Assembly: GCF_023276655.1 (NCBI RefSeq)
Contig: NZ_JALGRK010000001.1
Location: forward strand, 453,501 to 517,500
Reading direction: 5' to 3'
Length of the DNA stretch: 64,000 nucleotides
From: Olsenella intestinalis
GTDB taxonomy: Bacteria; Actinomycetota; Coriobacteriia; Coriobacteriales; Atopobiaceae
How positions within the stretch are numbered: the stretch's first letter is position 1; each line of letters starts with the position of its first letter. A program made the translations under genes and the position numbers. Under the pieces are notes generated by a model that did no database searches, was not told the DNA's origin, and saw nothing but the letters and a program-made list of their open reading frames with translations. Below, in pieces: positions 24,618 through 33,497 of this stretch.

Positions 24618-24730
24618 TCGGCCGGGTCGCGAATCTTCGCACGGGACCAAGTTTTTGCACCCAGACGACTAGGGCCCCGCCCAATAAATCGCGCCCTCGA
24701 CGGGGTTGCGCTGCAGGCGAGGGACGTGGC

Positions 24731-25804
<1,074 letters not shown>

Positions 25805-25817
25805 GTTCTTCTCCAAA

Positions 25818-26324
25818 CTAGTTTGTGCCCGGGCCGCCCCAGAGCGTCGTCGCGTCCTTCTCGTCGGCCGACACGGCCGCGAGCCTCCATGCGCTGACGT
25901 CACAGGCGAGGTCGTCGGTCACGTTGATGGTGACGGTGAGCGTGCGCCCGCCGGTTGTCGTGATGGTGGCCTCCACCTTGCTGCCGTCCACGCGCGCGAT
26001 CGCGGTCACGTCGCTCGTGGAGACGACGCTCGAGATGCCGGAGAGCTTGCCCGAGAGGGCGTCAAGCGCCGCCGCGCGGTCTGCGCCGCTGGCCTTACTC
26101 TGTGCGAGCTGGGCGTCGACGCGCGCGACGAGCTGCTGCCCGCAGGTCTCGGCGCGGTACGCCTCGGTGGTCATGGTGGCCTGGCGCGCGGTGAGCGCGC
26201 GCATGGCGCCGGCGGTGGTGACCTCGAGGACCGAGAGGACCGCCAGCACGATGACGATGACCACCGTGAGGATGGTGAGTAGGCCGATGCGCATGTTGCC
26301 GGTTCCGGACGGCTTGGACATCAC
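25818..26324 (-). CDS. Membrane-anchored hypothetical protein of the pilus operon
   Basis: 168 aa, ATG at 26324 (or 26321), overlapping the end of the upstream minor pilin gene by 4 nt. One N-terminal membrane helix (IGLLTILTVVIVIVLAVLSVLEVTTAGAM) and an exported domain with a Cys pair (AETCGQQLV and DDLACDVS) are visible. I do not recognise the family. Position between a prepilin-like gene and pilT suggests a minor pilus or assembly component. It does not show the prepilin peptidase Gly-Phe motif. Confidence 0.7.
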   Translation of the reverse strand: MMSKPSGTGNMRIGLLTILTVVIVIVLAVLSVLEVTTAGAMRALTARQATMTTEAYRAETCGQQLVARVDAQLAQSKASGADRAAALDALSGKLSGISSVVSTSDVTAIARVDGSKVEATITTTGGRTLTVTINVTDDLACDVSAWRLAAVSADEKDATTLWGGPGTN

Positions 26325-26698
26325 GCTTCACCTCCCACGTAGCGGGCGGTCTCGAGCGTGTAGAGCGTCGCTTCGCTCTCGGCGTCGGCCACGGTGATGG
26401 TCGCACGGAACATGGTGCCGGGGCCGGTGGGCTCGGAGGTCGCCGTGCACGTGGCGACAACATCCTGGCCGGACTCGGTGTGGGTGCCCTCGAACGGGCG
26501 CGCCGAGAAGTCCTCGGCCACGTTGGTGGCGAGCACGATCGCGCTCGCCGTGCGCGCGCTCGTGCGGGCGTCGCGCTGCGAGGTCGCCACAAGCTTGGCG
26601 AACACCGCGAGCGTCGAGGTGAGGACGACGATGAGGACGAGCGCCTCCACGAGGAAGGCCACGCCGTGCTGGTTCGTGCCGCGTCTCGTCGAGGCCAT
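26321..26698 (-). CDS. Prepilin-like minor pilin
   Basis: 125 aa. ATG at 26698, one base after the upstream stop. The short basic leader MASTRRGTNQHG is followed by VAFLVEALVLIVVLTSTLAVFAKL, a prepilin-type hydrophobic helix with a Glu near +5/+6 after Gly, as in pseudopilins (consensus G|FTLIE). The exported part has a GTMFRATITVADAESEATLYTLETARY strand-rich end. The motif is diverged, so cleavage by prepilin peptidase is probable but not certain. Confidence 0.72.
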   Translation of the reverse strand: MASTRRGTNQHGVAFLVEALVLIVVLTSTLAVFAKLVATSQRDARTSARTASAIVLATNVAEDFSARPFEGTHTESGQDVVATCTATSEPTGPGTMFRATITVADAESEATLYTLETARYVGGEA

Positions 26699-26699
26699 G

Positions 26700-27266
26700 C
26701 TATGCACCCCCAAGGGCGTTGCGCAGCGCCACCTTGGCGACGCAGTCATCGGTCTTGATGGTGAGCAGGCCCTCGTCGTAGGCGAACGAGAAGGACGAGG
26801 TGGCTCCCAGGGACGTCGCCTTGGAGGGCGTGTAGGGCGTGCCCTGCACGGAGTACTCCTCGACGAGCTTTCCCTGGTAGAGGTAGATGCGGTTCTCGTA
26901 GGTCCCGTGGTCGAGCGCGTCGACGATCACGAGGGACTCGCCCTCGGGCCCCGTCCCCCGCGCGATCGCGGAGCGCTGGTCGCCTGCCCGAAGGGCGCTC
27001 ACCACGGGCCCGAGCTCGAGCGACGAGCGCTCGCTCTTCTCTTGCATCTCATGCAGGGAGCGATAGCTGATGGTGGCCATGCCGACGGCCAGAAGCTCGA
27101 TGGCCACGAAGACCGCGAAGAGGATCATGAGGAAGACCCCCATGGAGCCGCCCCTTTGGGGCGTGCGCATGCGCGCGCTCGAGGCGAGGGCCTCGAGGAC
27201 CTGCTCGTCCCTGCTGCCGCGCTCGGCTGCGCGGCCGTCGTCAGCGATGCGCGTCCAGTCGCTCAT
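26700..27266 (-). CDS. Pilus-operon protein with one membrane helix
   Basis: 188 aa. ATG 27266 overlaps the previous stop as ATGA. A cytoplasmic-like N terminus (about 45 residues) is followed by a membrane helix (MGVFLMILFAVFVAIELLAVGMATI). A C-terminal domain with SLELGPVVSALRAGD, ENRIYLYQGKLVEEYSV and FSFAYDEGLLTIKTDDC may resemble DUF4860-type proteins. Function unknown; the operon context points to pilus assembly. Confidence 0.68.
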   Translation of the reverse strand: MSDWTRIADDGRAAERGSRDEQVLEALASSARMRTPQRGGSMGVFLMILFAVFVAIELLAVGMATISYRSLHEMQEKSERSSLELGPVVSALRAGDQRSAIARGTGPEGESLVIVDALDHGTYENRIYLYQGKLVEEYSVQGTPYTPSKATSLGATSSFSFAYDEGLLTIKTDDCVAKVALRNALGGA

Positions 27267-27589
27267 CGTGCCACCACCGTCACGGTCGGAACGACGTTTC
27301 CTGCGAACGACTCGTAGCCCACCACGTAGTCGCGATGGTTCACCACGAGGCCGTAGTTCTTCTCGAGGTAGGAGAGCGAGGCGGGGTAGGACCCCTCGAC
27401 GGCACAGCATCGGTTGGCGGTCTCGATGATCGTCGCCCTCAGCGCCATCGCGCCCTGCTCGCGCGTGCGCGCCTGGAAGATCCCGTAGCCGACGAAGACC
27501 GCCGCGGCAAGCACGACAACGACGACGGCCGCGATGATGCGGCTGCGCCGGCGCGCCCTGATCTGCCGTGTTGTCTGCTCGTGGTACAT
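27263..27589 (-). CDS. Small pilin-domain-like membrane protein
   Basis: 108 aa, ATG 27589. An Arg-rich start (QIRARRRSR) and a membrane helix (IIAAVVVVVLAAAVFVGYGIF) precede a compact domain with ANRCCAVEGSYPASLSYLEKNYGLVVN and a C-terminal beta end. The AVEGSYP..L.YLE..YGL pattern looks like a pilin-type globular domain. Overlaps the next gene by 4 nt. No prepilin cleavage motif seen. Confidence 0.65.
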   Translation of the reverse strand: MYHEQTTRQIRARRRSRIIAAVVVVVLAAAVFVGYGIFQARTREQGAMALRATIIETANRCCAVEGSYPASLSYLEKNYGLVVNHRDYVVGYESFAGNVVPTVTVVAR

Positions 27590-27604
27590 GGTCGACTCAC
27601 ATTC

Positions 27605-28657
27605 CTAGGCGATCGAGTGCATGATGCCGATGAGGGGCAGCATCACCGAGACGAGCGTCGTTCCGACGGCCAGCGTGAGGAAGGCCGCAAGCAGGGGCTC
27701 GACGCGGGAGATGAGGGCGTCGACCTGCTCGAGCGCGTCGTCGAAGAAGAGGTGCGAGAGACGGCTCAGGATCTGGTCGATGCTGCCGGTGGTGGAGCCC
27801 ACCTGCAGCATGCGCGCGTAGACGGGCTCGAAGATGTCGTGCTTGGCGATCGCCTGCGCAAGGCTGAGCGGCTCCTGCACGCTGCGCATGTCGGCGAGGA
27901 CCCCCTCGAGGCGCTCGTGCAGCGTGGCGTTGGTCACGAGCCCCATGGAGCTCTCGAGCGCCGCCTCGGTGTCGAGGCCGGAGGAGATGTAGGTGGAGAG
28001 CGCCGAGGTGAAGCGCGCGACCGCCAGCTCGTAGAGGGCGTCACGCGTGGGCCCGAAGTTCTCGAAGAAGCTGATCGCGCGCAGGCGGCCGGACTCGGAC
28101 GCGCACATGAGGGCGAGCGCGAGGACCGCAATCGCCAGCACGATGGTCACGACGAGCGCGACCCAGCCGATCGCGATAGAGGCGCCCACGGCCCCGAACG
28201 AGCTGCTCGTGAGCGACCCGGAGATGCGCTCGTACGCGCTGATGAAGACCGGCAGGATGATGATCACCGTGAACGCGAGGATGACCGCCATGATGCACAG
28301 GAGCGCGGCGGGGTAGCTCACGGCCGCGCGCAGCTTGGCGAAGGCCGAGCCCTCCTCGTCGTAGTAGGTCTCGAGGCTGCGCAGCACGCCCTCGACGCGG
28401 CCCGAGCGCTCGCCGGCGCGGACCATCTCGACCGCGTACTCGGGGAAGGCGCTCGTTTCGGCCATGGCGTCCGCCAGGCCGCTGCCCTCGACGATCGTCG
28501 CGTAGAGCTCGCCGCAGACGCTCCTGAAGCGCGAGTCGCTCTGGTTGTCCGACAGCATGTGGACGGCCTCGTCCATCTGGATGCCGGCCGAGAGCATGCT
28601 CGCCATGCTTCCGCAGAATGCGCTGATGGCGCTGCTCTCAAGCAAGGTCTCTGCCAT
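27605..28657 (-). CDS. pilC: Type II secretion/type IV pilus platform protein PilC/GspF
   Basis: 350 aa; start ATG 28657 with AAGGA upstream (an upstream in-frame Met is less likely). Two repeated GspF domains: the first FCGSMASMLSAGIQMDEAVHML..GSGLADAM..FPEYAVEMVRAGERSGRVEGVLRSLETYYDEE, the second ALSTYISSGLDTEAALESSMGL..FEPVYARMLQVGSTTGSIDQILSRLSHLF. Three membrane helices (around 120-150, 165-200 and the C-terminal LLAAFLTLAVGTTLVSVMLPLIGIMHSI). It is the inner-membrane platform on which the ATPase acts. Confidence 0.9.
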   Translation of the reverse strand: MAETLLESSAISAFCGSMASMLSAGIQMDEAVHMLSDNQSDSRFRSVCGELYATIVEGSGLADAMAETSAFPEYAVEMVRAGERSGRVEGVLRSLETYYDEEGSAFAKLRAAVSYPAALLCIMAVILAFTVIIILPVFISAYERISGSLTSSSFGAVGASIAIGWVALVVTIVLAIAVLALALMCASESGRLRAISFFENFGPTRDALYELAVARFTSALSTYISSGLDTEAALESSMGLVTNATLHERLEGVLADMRSVQEPLSLAQAIAKHDIFEPVYARMLQVGSTTGSIDQILSRLSHLFFDDALEQVDALISRVEPLLAAFLTLAVGTTLVSVMLPLIGIMHSIA

Positions 28658-28726
28658 CGTGGTCGTCCTTCCATCCACGCGGGGCCATCCGTCAACGTCC
28701 GCCCCCGCACAACACGCCATGTCGTC

Positions 28727-29707
28727 CTAGTACACGTACCGCACAGTATATGTCTTGCCGTCTCCCACGTACTGCTCGGCATCGCCCGCCGCGGCAAACG
28801 TGAGGTCAACGCGACTCCAGGTGTTGGGGTCGACGGTGAACTTGACGGTCTTCCAGGTCCCGTCGATGTAGACGAGGATCCAGGAGTGGTAGATGTCGCC
28901 CGGCGACACGTAGCCGCAGGCGAGCCTGCAGGGGATCCCGACGCTGCGGAGCATGGCGCAGCCGAGAGAAGCATAGTCAAAGCAGATGCCCGTTCGGGAG
29001 GCGAGGGTGTCGTCGGGGTCGGGCACGTAGCCCGTGGCGTCCTTGAGCCGCGCGGCCTTGTCGGTGTCATAGGTGACGTTGTCGACCACGAAGGTGCAGA
29101 TGCTCTTGACCGCCTCGCCCTGGTTGGACGCGCTCGCCACGAGCTCCCGCGCCCGCGCCACGCACGCGCTGTCCTCCGTGTAGTCGCAGAAGACGTTGGG
29201 GTGCAGGAACGGCTCGAACTCGCTCGCCAGCTGGACTTGGGCGCTCGCCGACGCCACCTCGACGTAGCTTGTGCCTTCGGTGTTGCGCATGACGCGGAAG
29301 GTGTACGCGCCGTCGCCCATGTTGAGCGGGCACGCGATGGGTGTCCCGTCGGACGGCAGGTCGTAGTTGTAGCTCTGCTCGCCCATGATCACCTGGAACT
29401 TGAGGCGCACCGGGCTCGTCGCGCTCGCCGAGACGTAGCCCTCGCTCACGTGGGACGTGTCGATCGAGCCGCCCTGCCCGCCCTCGGCCGACGCCGCATC
29501 GAAGGCGCTCTCGCTCACGCGCCCCGCCGCGGCGAACGCGGCACCCGAGACGGTCTCGCCCGACGAGCCGCAGCCAAGGGTGAGCACCGCGGCGCACACG
29601 ACGCCGACGGCCATGCAGACCCTACGCAAGCGCCTCGCGCGACGTCGCAGCGCACCGCCACACCCGCTCGCGTGAGGGCTCACCCTGTGTCGACTCTCAA
29701 ACGCCAT
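28727..29707 (-). CDS. Transglutaminase-like lipoprotein
   Basis: 326 aa, ATG 29707 after AAGGAG. The N terminus is basic with a hydrophobic segment and lipobox LTLGC, so it is probably an exported lipoprotein. The C-terminal part carries a transglutaminase-like Cys-His-Asp triad: RTGICFDYASL, IYHSWILVYID and FTVDPNTW. These proteins cross-link or cleave other proteins or peptidoglycan-linked peptides. It is the first gene of the leftward pilus series, 69 bp before pilC, so possibly co-transcribed. Confidence 0.82.
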   Translation of the reverse strand: MAFESRHRVSPHASGCGGALRRRARRLRRVCMAVGVVCAAVLTLGCGSSGETVSGAAFAAAGRVSESAFDAASAEGGQGGSIDTSHVSEGYVSASATSPVRLKFQVIMGEQSYNYDLPSDGTPIACPLNMGDGAYTFRVMRNTEGTSYVEVASASAQVQLASEFEPFLHPNVFCDYTEDSACVARARELVASASNQGEAVKSICTFVVDNVTYDTDKAARLKDATGYVPDPDDTLASRTGICFDYASLGCAMLRSVGIPCRLACGYVSPGDIYHSWILVYIDGTWKTVKFTVDPNTWSRVDLTFAAAGDAEQYVGDGKTYTVRYVY

Positions 29708-30008
29708 GGCATGCTCCTTGGCGCACGCCTCGGCGAGCCCTGGGCGCCGAGGCACGAGGCAGTTGAGGCCAGCGTATCAATCGCCGCCGTCCCGACCGCG
29801 CGAAATGCGGTGCGCGGCGTGCCTTTCGGCCTGCGCGGCAGACGGCGCGCCCCCGATTCGTTACGTCTTGGGTGCAAGGGGCGCCTCGCCGGTAAGGCAC
29901 GTTATACTGGACGCACCTTCCCGCCGCGACACGTCTCGCTGCGGGAGCGGGCGAGAAGAGCCCACGCCCCTCTCGCCGCACGTGACATGACTTCTATGGA
30001 GGGCGAGC
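29708..30008 (+). promoter_or_regulatory. Divergent spacer before purE
   Basis: 301 bp between the lipoprotein gene (leftward) and purE (rightward). A TATACT -10-like box at 29903-29908 is followed by a GAGAAGAGC motif at 29953-29961. No good -35 and no clear riboswitch fold seen. Confidence 0.4.
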
Positions 30009-30470
30009 ATGGCAGACGCACCACTGGTAGGAATCATCATGGGGTCCAAGTCAGACCTCCCCGCCATGGAGGCGTGCACCAAGCAGCTCGAGGAGTTCGG
30101 CGTTCCCTACGAGCTCACCATCGCCTCGGCGCACCGCGCGCCCGAGCGCGTGCACGAGTGGGCGTCGAGCGCCGCCGACCGCGGGATCAAGGTCATCATC
30201 GCTGCCGCCGGCAAGGCCGCGCACCTCGGTGGCGTGGTCGCTGCGTTCACGCCGCTGCCCATCGTCGGCGTTCCCATGAAGACGTCGGACCTCGGCGGGA
30301 TGGACTCGCTGCTCTCCATGGTCCAGATGCCCTCCGGCGTCCCGGTGGCCTGCGTGGCCATCGGCGGCTCCAAGAACGCCGCAATCTACGCAACGCAGAT
30401 CCTCGGCGCCACCATGCCCGAGTATCGAGAGAAGGTCGTCGAGTTCAAGCGCGCCATGGCCGAGGCCTAG
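30009..30470 (+). CDS. purE: N5-carboxyaminoimidazole ribonucleotide mutase
   Basis: 153 aa, class I PurE. It interconverts N5-CAIR and CAIR in purine synthesis. Motifs: [30 protein letters not shown] with the catalytic His, [26 protein letters not shown] and [18 protein letters not shown] 30009 after GGAGGGCGAGC. Normally paired with PurK, which is not in the window. A sortase gene separates it from purM. Confidence 0.96.
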   Translation: MADAPLVGIIMGSKSDLPAMEACTKQLEEFGVPYELTIASAHRAPERVHEWASSAADRGIKVIIAAAGKAAHLGGVVAAFTPLPIVGVPMKTSDLGGMDSLLSMVQMPSGVPVACVAIGGSKNAAIYATQILGATMPEYREKVVEFKRAMAEA

Positions 30471-30498
30471 GCGCGCCTCTTCGTAAGGAGGGGTTCTA

Positions 30499-31542
30499 AT
30501 GGCTGAGAATTCCAACCACCGCCACATGCGCGACGACTCCGCTGCGCCCGGCGCTCCCGCAGGCCAGCCTTCCCGCGCCGCGGGAACGGACGCGTCTCCC
30601 TTCGACGTCATCTCTCCCGACTCGCCCTCGCTCGACCCGGCCGCGGCCGCCGCGTCCGGCGCGGCGCACGCCGCCGACCCCGCCTCCGGCGCCCCCGGCG
30701 GGAAGAAGAAGCGCAAGAAGGGCAACCTCGTCTCCAACATCCTGATCGCCGTCGGCGTCATCCTGCTGCTCGTCGCGGCGGGCATCTGGGGCTTCTCCAT
30801 GTGGCGCTACCACGAGCAGGACGTCCAGAACAAGAAGCTCGCCGCCTACGCCACGCTCGGCGACGGCGCCCCCAAGATCGACTGGGCCGCGCTCAAGGCG
30901 ATCAACCCCGACATCGTCGGCTGGCTCTACGTCCCCGGCACCGTCATCAACTACCCCGTCTACCAGGGTAGCGACAACGAGTGGTACCTGCGCCACAGCG
31001 CTACGGGCGAGTGGATCGTCGGCGGCCAGATCTTCCTCGACTGCGAGAACACCAAGCCCGGCATGGTCGACCAGCAGTCCATCCTCTACGGGCACCACCT
31101 CAAGGACGGCTCGATGTTCTACCCGCTGTTCCTCCTCAAGGATCAGGAGGTGTTCGACGCCACGAAGACCATCTGGTACGTGACAGAGGAGCACGAGTAC
31201 GAGCTCGAGCCCCTGATGGCCTACTTCACGCACCCCGAGGACCAGGAGGTCCGCCGCTTCCAGTTCACCTCCGAGGAGGAGTTCCACGACTACCTCCGCG
31301 AGCGCCTGACGCACGCCGTCTCCAAGCGCGCCGACGTCGACCAGGCGATCAACAACGCCAAGCACGTCCTCACGATGTCGACCTGCAACTACTACGACGG
31401 CTACGGCCGCTCTGAGCTCATCGCCATCCCCAAGGACGAGGCCGCGGGCACGGCTGCCACGCAGCAGCAGGCCGCCCCGGCAGAGGCCGCGGCAGCCGCG
31501 GCCGACGTCGTCGCGGATGCCTCGGCGCAGGAGGCACAGTAG
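30499..31542 (+). CDS. srtB: Class B sortase
   Basis: 347 aa, ATG 30499 after AAGGAGG. A disordered Pro/Ala-rich cytoplasmic N terminus (about 75 residues, ending KKKRKKG) precedes one membrane helix (LVSNILIAVGVILLLVAAGIWGF). The extracellular transpeptidase domain carries class B motifs: INPDIVGWLYVPGTVINYPVYQ, SILYGHHLKDGSMFYPL (His 199/200), LTMSTCNYYDGYGRSELIAIP (Cys 296, Arg 304). The C terminus is Ala/Gln-rich. It attaches surface proteins or pilins to the wall. Its place among purine genes is unusual; the nearest candidate substrate is the repeat protein at 33498-36695. Confidence 0.93.
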   Translation: MAENSNHRHMRDDSAAPGAPAGQPSRAAGTDASPFDVISPDSPSLDPAAAAASGAAHAADPASGAPGGKKKRKKGNLVSNILIAVGVILLLVAAGIWGFSMWRYHEQDVQNKKLAAYATLGDGAPKIDWAALKAINPDIVGWLYVPGTVINYPVYQGSDNEWYLRHSATGEWIVGGQIFLDCENTKPGMVDQQSILYGHHLKDGSMFYPLFLLKDQEVFDATKTIWYVTEEHEYELEPLMAYFTHPEDQEVRRFQFTSEEEFHDYLRERLTHAVSKRADVDQAINNAKHVLTMSTCNYYDGYGRSELIAIPKDEAAGTAATQQQAAPAEAAAAAADVVADASAQEAQ

Positions 31543-31636
31543 CGAGAAGAGCCTACCGCCCCACAAGGACCACCATCTACGCCGGCACGCGCCGGCCAGC
31601 TGACACGAGACGCGCGAACCCAAAGGAGAGCAGCAC

Positions 31637-32710
31637 ATGCAGAAGGACCAAGCCAGGCACGTAACCTACGCCGACGCGGGCGTCGACGTGGACGAGGGCG
31701 CCCGCGCCGTCGAGGCGATCAAGGGCGCCGTCAAGGCCACGAGTCGCCCCGAGGTGATCGGCGGCCTGGGCGGCTTCGGCTCCTGCTTCTCCATGAAGTC
31801 CTTCAAGGACATGGAGGACCCCGTGCTGGTCTCCGGCACCGACGGCGTGGGCACCAAGCTCGCGATCGCCCAGCTGCTCGACCGCCACGACACCGTGGGC
31901 GAGGACCTCGTCGCCATGTGCGTCGACGACGTCGTCCCCGTGGGCGCCGAGCCCCTCTTCTTCCTCGACTACGTCGCCATCGGCAAGCTCCGCGCCGAGC
32001 ATGTCGCCGAGGTCGTGGGCGGCATTGCCCGCGGTTGCGAGAAGAGCGGCTGCGCGCTCGTGGGCGGCGAGATGGCCGAGCATCCTGGCGTGATGGCGCC
32101 CGACGACTACGACCTCGCCGGCTTCGTCGTGGGCGTCGTCGACCGCCCCAAGATGATCGGTCCCGACAAGGTCCGCCCCGGCGACGTCATCGTCGGCCTG
32201 CCCAGCTCCGGCATCCACTCCAACGGCTACTCGCTCGTGCGCAAGGTCGCCATCGAGGGCAAGTCCGTCGCAGAGCTCAACGAGCCGCTCGAGGAGCTCG
32301 GCGGCGAGTCCATCGCCGACGCCGTGCTTCGTCCCACCACCATCTACGCCGGCGGCCTCGTCGCCGCACTCAAGGCCGGCGCCCCCATCCACGCCATGGC
32401 CCACATCACCGGCGGCGGCATCACCGAGAACCTCAACCGCGCGCTACCCGCCAACGTCGACGCCGTGGTCGACCGCGGCGGCGCCGACGGCCCCGCCTGG
32501 GACGTGCCGCCCATCATCGACTACTGCGTCCGCGCCGCGAACCTCACGCCCGACGAGGCCTACAAGACCTTCAACATGGGCGTCGGCATGAGCGTCATCT
32601 GCGCTCCCGACGACCTCGACGAGGTCTGCGAGAAGCTCTCCGACCAGGGCTTCGCGCCCTTCGTCATGGGCGAGTGCGTCGAGGGCGAGGGCAAGGTGGT
32701 CTACCGATGA
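31637..32710 (+). CDS. purM: Phosphoribosylformylglycinamidine cyclo-ligase
   Basis: 357 aa, ATG 31637 after AAAGGAGA. It closes the imidazole ring to make AIR in purine synthesis with ATP. AIR synthase motifs: YADAGVDVDEGARAVEAIK, VLVSGTDGVGTKLAIA, DLVAMCVDDVVPVGAEPLFFLDY, GGEMAEHPG, GLPSSGIHSNGYSLVR, ITGGGITENLNRALP. A GAGAAGAGC motif encodes part of GCEKSGCALVGGE. Overlaps purN by ATGA. Confidence 0.97.
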   Translation: MQKDQARHVTYADAGVDVDEGARAVEAIKGAVKATSRPEVIGGLGGFGSCFSMKSFKDMEDPVLVSGTDGVGTKLAIAQLLDRHDTVGEDLVAMCVDDVVPVGAEPLFFLDYVAIGKLRAEHVAEVVGGIARGCEKSGCALVGGEMAEHPGVMAPDDYDLAGFVVGVVDRPKMIGPDKVRPGDVIVGLPSSGIHSNGYSLVRKVAIEGKSVAELNEPLEELGGESIADAVLRPTTIYAGGLVAALKAGAPIHAMAHITGGGITENLNRALPANVDAVVDRGGADGPAWDVPPIIDYCVRAANLTPDEAYKTFNMGVGMSVICAPDDLDEVCEKLSDQGFAPFVMGECVEGEGKVVYR

Positions 32711-33375
32711 GCGCAGCCCAGAGCGCGGCCGCGGCCCAGGGCGGCCACCAGGACCACAGGCCGCTTCGCCTCGGCGTCTTGATCTCCGGCTCCGGCACCA
32801 ACCTCCAGGCCATCATCGACCGCATCGCCGCCGGCACCCTCGACGCCGAGGTCGCGATCGTCATCTCCTCGCGCCCGAGCGCCCTGGGCCTCAAGCGAGC
32901 GGAGGCCGCCGGCATCCAGACAATGACGCTCTCCAAGGACATCTACGCCGACCCCATCACGGCCGACGAGGTCATCGCCTCTACGCTCAGGTCCGCCGAC
33001 GTCGACTACGTCATCATGGCCGGCTACATGCGCATGGTCCACGCGCCCATCCTGCGTACCTTCGAGAACCGCGTGGTCAACCTGCACCCGGCGCTGCTGC
33101 CCAGCTTCAAGGGCGCCCACGCCATCCAGGACGCCTACGACTACGGCGTCAAGGTCACGGGCGTCACGGTGCACTTCGCCGACGACAAGTACGACTGCGG
33201 CCCGATCATCGCCCAGCGCGCGCTCGCGATCGACGAGTCCTGGTCCGTCGACGAGCTCGAGGAGCACATCCACGCCATCGAGCACGAGCTCTATCCCGAC
33301 ACCATCCAGCTCCTTGCCGAGGGCCGCGTCTCCGTGCGCGACGACGGCACGGTCGCCATCGCTCCTGCGTCGTAG
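32707..33375 (+). CDS. purN: Phosphoribosylglycinamide formyltransferase
   Basis: 222 aa, ATG 32707 overlapping the purM stop. It transfers formyl from 10-formyl-THF to GAR. Motifs: RLGVLISGSGTNLQAIID, YVIMAGYMRMV, NLHPALLPSFKGAHAIQDAYDYGVKVTGVTVHFADDKYDCGPIIAQ with the catalytic Asn-His-Asp set. A 15-residue unconserved N-terminal extension (SAAQSAAAAQGGHQDH) precedes the core. Confidence 0.96.
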   Translation: MSAAQSAAAAQGGHQDHRPLRLGVLISGSGTNLQAIIDRIAAGTLDAEVAIVISSRPSALGLKRAEAAGIQTMTLSKDIYADPITADEVIASTLRSADVDYVIMAGYMRMVHAPILRTFENRVVNLHPALLPSFKGAHAIQDAYDYGVKVTGVTVHFADDKYDCGPIIAQRALAIDESWSVDELEEHIHAIEHELYPDTIQLLAEGRVSVRDDGTVAIAPAS

Positions 33376-33497
33376 GAGACGCCTCGGCGCCCTGTTCAGC
33401 AAGCAATTCCAGTATTTGCCCCCCGCATCCACGCGGCCGGGGGACCATCTCGGTCTGTAGTGGGGGACTTGTCTTGTCTGGTTGGCTTGGCCTGTCG

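Noticed and set aside
27335-30499. 1054-codon plus-strand frame opposite the pilus genes
   Set aside because: Antisense shadow; the minus-strand genes have start sites, domains and tight operon spacing.
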